Shown here in pieces: positions 57,305-64,000 of a stretch of 64,000 nt of DNA. How positions within the stretch are numbered: the stretch's first letter is position 1; every line of letters begins with the position of its first letter. The stretch lies in NCBI RefSeq assembly GCF_025602895.1, contig NW_026516265.1, forward strand, positions 215,710-279,709, given 5' to 3'. The notes beneath the pieces were generated by a model. The model was given only the letters and a program-made list of their open reading frames with translations. It ran no database searches and was not told where the DNA came from. Source of the stretch: Polychytrium aggregatum. Its lineage: Eukaryota; Chytridiomycota; Chytridiomycetes; Polychytriales. Made by a program: the position numbers and the translations under genes.

Positions 57305-58050
57305 TCAAAAGCCCCGAGCAGTCAGCCAGTCCCGGATTTGGTTGACATAGTTGCCTTTCAGCCGAATGCTATGGGTGAGCGGGTTGACGACAATGTTCTG
57401 GGGAGGGATGATCTGTTCCAGATCCTTTGCAAGCCGCTGCAGAGGCACGGGCAGAGTCGGAGAGGAGAGAGACCGCGGGAGAGTCAGCGAGAGGGCCTCA
57501 ATCGCGGGAATAGACTGACCAATCGCTCAATTGAGCCGCTTGCAGGACTGGGCACGGCTTGTGCGAAGGACAGGCAAGCAGACGGAGAGCGCATACGCAG
57601 CGGAGCAAGCCTGTGGTTTGTTCCGCATGGTAGCCTCAAGCCCGATCGCCATATACATGTCCGCCGAGCCAGGCGCCGAGTCTGTCTGTCCTGGGTTCCG
57701 ACTGCTCGATCGCAGGATGCAGGTTGGATTTGCACGGTGGATGCGGCCCGTACCTCAATATCGCCTTCGATTCTGCGGATCAGCGTCAGGTGCCGCGAGC
57801 GGTTGTTGCGAAAGTCCGAATAGACCGGCAGCCATCCGGCCACGGTGGTGCGCTTGACATTGTAGGCCAGCTGTTCCTTCGGGATCGCTTCGGTGGTGCT
57901 CGGCAGGACGACGTCGATAGTCTTGGTGACGTTGGGCTTCTTTCGCTTGTCGATCAGGGTGATGAACCGCTGCTGGATCGAGACTGGATTTGACTTGGCT
58001 GCGAATGCCGATGGCAGTCGTGACGAGCGGGCAATCTGAGCAAAGGACAT
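57305..58050 (-). CDS. Mitochondrial large-subunit ribosomal protein mL49 (Img2 family)
   Basis: Two exons (58050-57754 and 57436-57305) join in phase 0 to 142 residues. The first 30 residues (MSFAQIARSSRLPSAFAAKS) look like a mitochondrial presequence. The Img2/mL49 core reads YNVKRTTVAGWLPVYSDFRN, then LTLIRRIEGDIE, and the second exon gives PPQNIVVNPLTHSIRLKG and a final WLTARGF. The protein belongs to the mitoribosome large subunit near the central protuberance. The 317-nt intron contains stop-poor sequence that would otherwise extend exon 1 by about 90 unrelated codons. Confidence 0.93.
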
Positions 58051-58453
58051 GGTGCTGGAGGCTGGACGAATATGGGCTGGGCGAGAGCAGGATCGTCGGG
58101 AGGCGGGATGTGTGTTCGGCTCGATCGGACAGTCGGTCGGTCGGTCGGTCGGTCGGTCGGTCGGTCGGCCGGGTTGGGGGGCTCTGTCGATCGGTCGATC
58201 GGGGTCTGGGGCAGATGCGCAACGGCGAAGGACCAGAGAAAACGCAGAAAAAAAGCGGTGCGCAATGAATGCGGTTCGAATTCGCGGCCGAACCAGCCGC
58301 TGCGATCGGCCGCGTTGCTCCCGAGCCAGCAAACAGCAGCCAACAGCCCGACAAGAGGATCGACCAGACAGGGCGGCGGGAGAGGGGGAGGCTGGATTCC
58401 AAAAAAACGCAAAGCGGAGGCCGAGCCCGGCGCAGACCCCATCTGGAGCAGCA
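58051..58453. promoter_or_regulatory. Bidirectional promoter region of mL49 and the HMG-box gene
   Basis: 403 bp between divergent start codons. It contains a nine-copy TCGG tetranucleotide run and no clear TATA box. Confidence 0.5.
58133..58168 (+). repeat. TCGG tetranucleotide microsatellite
   Basis: Nine perfect tandem copies, 83 bp from the mL49 ATG, followed by degenerate gatcggtcgatcgg words. Confidence 0.95.
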
Positions 58454-60593
58454 ATGATGAGCGACCCCAAGAACGAGCTCGCATTCGAGGGCGTCAACAC
58501 CGGCCTGATGGACGAAGGTGGGCCTCACATCCACCAGCCCTGCCGCCGGGCCATGTCTCTCGCCGTGAAGGCTCTGTGCTGGCTGACCATCGAGCCGGAG
58601 AGACGGCGGCGGCGGCGGCGGCGACATGCCCGACAATGCATCAGGATGCACGGCAGACCGGCTGGCTCGATGAAGATTGCTGAATCGGAAGGGCGATGAT
58701 GTCGTATCCGCACCCGGCTCGATCGCACTGCACTTGTAGCTGGTCGTTCGCCACTCATTCGAGTCTCTGTTGCTGCAGACAAGTTACGCAAGTACAAGAT
58801 GCTGAAGCGGAAAGTCGGCGAACTTGAGGAGGTATGTGCGCCTATCAAGTACTGCAGTGTCCATCGATCCAGCAGGCCACTCGAGTACAGGATCCATCGT
58901 ATGAGCTGACGACTGCAACTCGCGCCCTCTCGATCGAAAGCGGAACGAGCACATGCTGCTGAGACTGGAAAAGGCCAAGCAGAACATCCAGAAGCTTCGG
59001 TTTGAGAAAAGGTATCGTCGAAACGGCTGAGCCAGCCGACATGCCGTGTCATCAGGAGCCGCTCCGCATGGCACTTGGGTCCGACATGGGGCAGTTGTCC
59101 TGGTGTCTTGGCCACTGGACTCGAAACATACCAGATGACGGCGGTCGCTTATGGCATATGAACCAACGATAGATACCTGTACGATAAGCTGGATCGGAAC
59201 AAAGGTGCATCGCGGTCAGACGGCACCTCGAACTCGGACTCGGAGGTGAGCAAGCCGTCGATACTGGATGTGTCGTGGCAGACAGTGTCCGGTGTAGAAG
59301 GCTGCAGAGACGTCCAAGTTGCTGTCGACAGCGATCCGCCGAATATTGATCAGCCGGAATACAATGAGCCGGGCAATTGTCGAGCCGACCATTGATAAAC
59401 CTGCTGTCAGCGACCAAGCGGACAAACCAGACAGCACTGATGCTAGAGTGTGCTGATGGATAGGTGGGAGCAGTCACTGACTTGCAGCACATCGATACAC
59501 AGCGCGAGGCTCAGCAAAAGCAGGCGGCCACTCCGGCTCGCAAGAAGAGCGGCCCAGCGCCCAAGAAGGTCAAGCCCGATCCTAAGGCGCCTAAGCGTCC
59601 GGCAAACGCTTTTCTGATGTGGTGCCAGGCCCAGCGACCAAGACTTCGCGAGGAGCTCCAGCGTGAAGTATCGTGGCCCGAGACAACCAAGATGCTCTCG
59701 CCTCGGTGGAAGACTCTCAGCGATCACGAACGTCAGAGTAAGTGCATTCCTTGGCAAGCACCGCACCGCTCGGATGCCCATCCGCATGCACTGCATAAGA
59801 ATGACTGCTTTTGGAGGGACCGCCACAGGAGATTGATATTGAGGACGTTGATGCTGAGTGAAGGGCAGGATGCAATGTTTGCACGGGTCGTTGCCATATG
59901 CAAGTTGCAGCTTCGGCTCGCCCCACCGAGGATCGAGGCGATGGTTGGTGGATATGCGAATGCAGGACATGCGGCAGCGACTCATCCCAATGTCCCTTGC
60001 TCGGGCCGTGGTCTCGACTTGATTTTGCATACCATTCAACATCATGTCCGCAACTACATCATCCGGGACTGACTTGGAATGCCTGCGCTCAGAGTACATC
60101 GGTAGGTTGATTCGAGCTGTGGATAGAGGAGCAGGAGAACAGATGGGCCAGAATCGCAGTCGCTGAGAATATCCACCGACAACGGTGCTAGCCTGCGTAC
60201 CGGGCCGGTGGTGTCAACCCGATGGAGTCGTTTGGTGTCATCAATGTCCAACCGTGCAGCCTCACTAATCGGCGGTCCAACTCGCGCTCCTATTCTGCTG
60301 ATCCACTTGGTCGAATCAACTCAATCTGTTCAATCAACTGAATGTGCCCAAACAACTCAACGGTCCGATCGAATCGATCTGTCCGCGACGGCGTCGGAAT
60401 CGCAGACACCTACAACAACGAGCTGGCAATCTACACCCAGAAGATCTCGGACTACCAGATGGCCGGCGGACGGGTGGAGACCAAGCCGCTGAAGCGCACG
60501 AATGCCCGGCCGGAGAAGTCGGCGGCGGATCCCCTGAGCATCCCCCTCAACTTGCCAATCGAGGGATCCAGCGAGGAGCAGCCCGACCATTGA
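58454..60593 (+). CDS. INO80F-like coiled-coil and HMG-box protein, putative INO80 subunit
   Basis: Six exons (58454-58517, 58779-58831, 58941-59011, 59173-59245, 59488-59737, 60406-60593) sum to 233 codons. Residues about 22-70 form a charged coiled coil (KLRKYKMLKRKVGELEE and LRLEKAKQNIQKLRFEKR) of the TFPT/INO80F type. Residues about 100-180 are an HMG box with PKAPKRPANAFLMWCQ and SWPETTKMLSPRWKTLSD, followed by a tail rich in Pro and Glu. TFPT/INO80F and Nhp10-type HMG proteins are both nucleosome-binding INO80 subunits; this gene joins both features. The last intron is 668 nt and may hide a small exon. Nuclear location is inferred. Confidence 0.82.
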
Positions 60594-61824
60594 GCCATGG
60601 GACAGCGCGGCGGATGTGGGTATCCACCTGCTTGACCAAGCCACGCTGCTGTTGATGTAAATATACTTTTGGGCTGCATCGAGGCGGCGACTCTGGAAGC
60701 GCGGATACGGGTGTATAGATATATATATGTGTCGTCTGGAATGGGTCAGTGATGTGTGTGAAATGGGCGATGCGAAGCAACGGCGGTCGGATAGGGTTTG
60801 TGAATTGGATCGGCCAGGACGGCGCGGCGTACGAGTATGGCAAGGCGGTGGATGGTGGTCGGTGGATAGTGGATGGATGGCGGTCGGTGGAGGGAAAGAC
60901 GGGCGCGTGAGTTTGAGGGGTGATCGGATCAAGCCGCAGGACGACCACGCAGACAAAAGCAGCACAGCGCCGTCGACCGCACGCACGTTCACGATGCCAC
61001 CGTCGGGTGCGGCTGTCGTTCCGGTCATGATGGCCAGACCGGCGCGGCTGGCCCAGCAAATGCCCTGCCCCTCTCGATCGGGACATGTCTTGCATCCGAA
61101 GCAACGGAGACGAGGCCGACCATCGCCGCCGACTCGGCCTCCACTTCCTTGCGACGGTGCGTTTGTTTGCGTCCTGGTGCGATCCTGCGCAGGGTGGCCC
61201 ATGGAATCCCGATATGGGCCGCTGCCAGCCGCCTTGCGGAAGCGAGTGCCGGCCTTCAGGAGCAGCCTCGGCCCAAGTGCGCATCACGGGGCCCTTGTCT
61301 TGTCGCCGTCGAGTCCATTTCGCCCAACAGCCAAGCAGCCGTTGGTCGAGATTGGTTGTGGCCTGCTGGACCGGTGCGCTCTTTGGCCTCCAGGAGGCGA
61401 TCGCTCGACGGCGATCTCTCTCTCTCGGTCCTGCTGCTCAATGCCCCCCTCGGCATCTCCAAGTCGCTGTCCTTCTCCACTGCAATCCTTTTGCTGCATC
61501 GCTCGTCCACAGCCCGGCGGCGCTCGTGTGTCGTCTCGCTGATCCGCCCCACATGTCACCGCCCCTTGCTTGCGCTTGTCCGTTGCCCCAAAACGCGCCG
61601 CGTCCGATCCTGTGCGACCGCCTGTGTGACTCAGAGTGTGGGGTCGGCCGGCCAATCCGCAGCGAGGGTGGGGTATCGCAGGACTATTTAGCCCCGCCCG
61701 CCTGCTCGTCCTCTCTCGTCTCCCATCTGCCTTCCTTCCCACGCCCGTCTCTGCTGCCAGCCGCCCGGCATTCCTTCCTCTCTGGCTCCTATCCCCCCAA
61801 GTTTACTTGCGTTCGTTCGCACCC
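60594..61824. other. Intergenic before the aminotransferase gene
   Basis: 1.2 kb, with an ATATAT run at about 60718-60730, stop-poor frames up to 342 codons that I regard as artefacts, and a TATTTAG at about 61684 that may be the aminotransferase TATA element (about 140 bp before its ATG). Confidence 0.5.
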
Positions 61825-64000
61825 ATGCACCCCTCGCACGACAAGCCAAGTTTCACCGAGAGCTGCAAGAAGCTCTACCGCAAGATTGTTCCCAAGACCA
61901 GCGGCGCCTCATCGGCGTCGGTTTATAGCGCCGCACCTCCCGCCCAGTCCATCAGCACGACTTCCCTTGCCTCGGCCCATTCCGGCGACCACTTCAAGCG
62001 CGTGGTCCAGGCCATGGCCCGCCCGCAGAAAGAGGCGGTTGATGGCGACCACCTCGCCGTGCCAGCCCCGAAGCACAGCGAACTCCTCGCTCCACGCATC
62101 TTCAAGTCTGTGAGCTTCTCGGGCTCAACCTCGTCCAGCTGCCCAGTGCCCGATGCCACTGTCAAGGACACGTCCGCCACGGGCTCTCGGCAGAATCGCA
62201 GGCTTGGCTGTTCGCACCTGACCTCGAATGCCGCCGCCACCTTCGACACCTTGCTGGCTCTTCCGGAGAACGTCAAGGCTGATCCCCACAAACTCGCGGC
62301 CTTCATCCACTCGGACATGATTCTCGCAAAGTCCGTGATCACTCCCTTTGGTCACCGCCCGCTTGTCTATGCCGATTTCATTGCCTCGGGCCGCCCCCTG
62401 GGCTGCATCGAGAGCGTCATCCGTGACCACATCATGCCCTTCTATGCCAACACCCACACCGAGACTGGACTGCTGGGCCGGCTCATGACCGAGCTGCGCG
62501 AGGACGCAAGGTGGGTTTCTTTTCGCCACTGCATCGGGGCCTGACCTGCGTCTATGCCATCTCCGTTGGCACGCTCGAGTATAAGTGGTGCCTCTGGTTC
62601 GGCGATGCCGCTGGTCGTCCAGCGCCACGATGGCGAGCATGGTGCCGCATCCGTGTTGCCGTGCTCATATCCATTCCATCGCGTTTCCGCAGGACCATCA
62701 TCAAGGAGTCCTGCTGGGCAGACTCGGCCAAGTTTGCATGCATCTTTGTGGGCTCGGGAGCAACCGGCTCGACCCACCGCCTCGCCCAACTGATCGGTGT
62801 CCCTGAGGCTGTCAACCGCCTGAAACCCGTTTCGACCTGTGCCGTTGGGAATCTGGAGGGAAGAGCCTCCGACCCGCTCAGGCCCTTGGTGCTCATCTCG
62901 ACTGCCGAGCACCACTCCAACATCCTCGTGTGGAGAGAGATGGGCGCCCAGGTCGTTGCCATCCCCACCGATATCGCCACGGGCTTCATTTCTCTCGACG
63001 CCCTCGAGGCCACACTCAAGGTACGTTGACTGTTTCCCTGGGGGTTGCAAGGTGCTCACTGCCTCATACGAATGCACACTCTCTGATTGACCAGCCCGCT
63101 CATCCCTTCGTTTGCTCTGCTCGCTCCGTAGGTACACACCAGCGGCACATCCTCGGCCTCCAGGCTCATCATTGGCTCCTTCTCGGCTGCCTCCAACATC
63201 GTCGGTGTCGTCCAGCCTGTTCACGAAATCGCCCATATCGTCCACGACTACCATGGCCATGTCTTTTTCGACTACGCCTGCGCCGGTCCCTATGCCAACA
63301 TCCAGCTCTGTCCACCCGACGTTCCCGCTTCCAAGTTCCTCGATGGTGTCATGATCAGTCCCCACAAGTTCATCGGCGGGCCCAACACCCCCGGTGTCCT
63401 GCTGGTGCGTCGCTCCCTGTGCCGTGGATATGAGGACAATGCTCCCCCGAGCATTCCGGGCGGCGGTTCGGTCCTCTGGGTCAACGCCTCGACCCAGACC
63501 TATGTCCGTGACCTCGAGACCCGAGAAGAGGGCCGGCACCCCCCGACATCATCGGCGCCATTCGAGCTGGCTTCACCTTCTTCATCAGTCCATGCTCACT
63601 CCCCAGTTCATCCTGGAGCGACAGTTTGAGCTCTGCAGGCGTGGCCTCAAGTCCCTGCAAAGCAACCCAAACATCCTGATCCTGGGTCCACAGGACTCGT
63701 CCGAGAACCGTCTGCCAATCTTCTCGCTCCTGGTCCGGTCGCCCATCGCGGACGGCGACAAGATGCTCCACCACCACTTCGTCAGCCGACTGCTGACGGA
63801 TCTCTTTGGCATTCAGACTCGCAGCGGATGCAGCTGCGCGGCGCCATATTACATCGAGCTAACCAACATGACCAGATCCGAAGAAGAGTTCCTCCGCCGC
63901 ACCTTCCTCACGGACCACCTCGAATCCATCAAGCCCGGATTCGTGCGCTTCAACTTGAGCCACACCCACACCGAAGAGGAGATCGATTACATCCTCCGAG
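61825..64000 (+). CDS. Class V aminotransferase (cysteine-desulfurase-like), 3' end outside window
   Basis: Exons 61825-62510, 62693-63020 and from 63132 onward. An N-terminal region of about 125 residues is Ser/Ala-rich and poorly conserved. The PLP fold then shows VYADFIASGRPLGCIE, FVGSGATGSTHRLAQL, STAEHHSNILVWRE, HVFFDYACAGPYANI and SPHKFIGGPNTPGVLL, whose Lys would bind PLP. Such enzymes act on sulfur- or selenium-containing amino acids, but members with this layout are uncharacterised. In the conserved stretch around 63530-63590 the reading frame changes twice (after REEG and after AIRAGFTFFIS) with no plausible intron, then continues cleanly to the window edge. This may be assembly error or a damaged gene. 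Confidence 0.85.

Noticed and set aside
58260-58290. tRNA-like B-box word (ggttcgaattc)
   Set aside because: No A box, acceptor stem or anticodon arm can be folded around it. No other tRNA candidate was found in the window.
62442-63539. 365-codon minus-strand frame
   Set aside because: Antisense of the class V aminotransferase exons, running across its introns.
1-64000. Transposons, CRISPR arrays, rRNA genes, biosynthetic or defence clusters
   Set aside because: I looked for reverse transcriptase, transposase and integrase motifs, terminal repeats, spaced palindromic repeats, NRPS/PKS motifs and nucleotide-sensing domains and saw none. All tandem repeats lack unique spacers.

Overview
This is eukaryotic DNA from a GC-rich, intron-rich fungus that almost certainly makes flagellated zoospores (a chytrid or close relative). 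Fungal traits are a secreted GH18 chitinase, a secreted multicopper oxidase, ADE1 and ornithine decarboxylase. Zoosporic traits are three ciliary genes lost from non-flagellated fungi: LRRC51, a CEP19-domain protein and TMEM107. Introns are mostly 75-160 nt GT-AG; exon models below were built by hand from splice signals, reading-frame phase and protein-family alignment, and where stated the exon lengths sum to an exact multiple of three. I see no rRNA, tRNA, CRISPR array or transposon.

Layout. 0-7 kb: tail of an unknown gene, a Sel1-repeat protein, and two tandem CFA/CNMT-type methyltransferases sharing an almost identical core. 7.4-12.7 kb: an unknown secreted protein and a nine-exon chitinase ending in a small Cys-rich (CBM19-like) module. 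13-21.3 kb: ribosomal protein eL20, a METTL6-type tRNA m3C methyltransferase with three micro-exons, SAICAR synthase, and LRRC51. 21.3-29.6 kb: long ODC leader, ornithine decarboxylase, 6-phosphogluconolactonase, and SEC13 whose first coding exon is only the ATG. 31.8-40.1 kb: multicopper oxidase with a Thr linker and the same C-terminal module as the chitinase, a mitochondrial-type rhodanese, and a single-pass membrane protein. 40.9-49.7 kb: a giant CEP19-domain protein, then TMEM107 and DET1 head-to-head. 50-64 kb: exocyst SEC8, mitochondrial ribosomal protein mL49, an INO80F-like plus HMG-box protein, and a class V aminotransferase cut by the window edge.

The genes are mostly ordinary housekeeping loci rather than one pathway. 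The two links worth noting are the ciliary genes (LRRC51, CEP19, TMEM107) and the secreted pair (chitinase, multicopper oxidase) that carry the same terminal module on Thr-rich linkers. No multi-gene novel system (defence, biosynthetic cluster) is visible; the novel-looking items are gene-structure and domain-architecture oddities.
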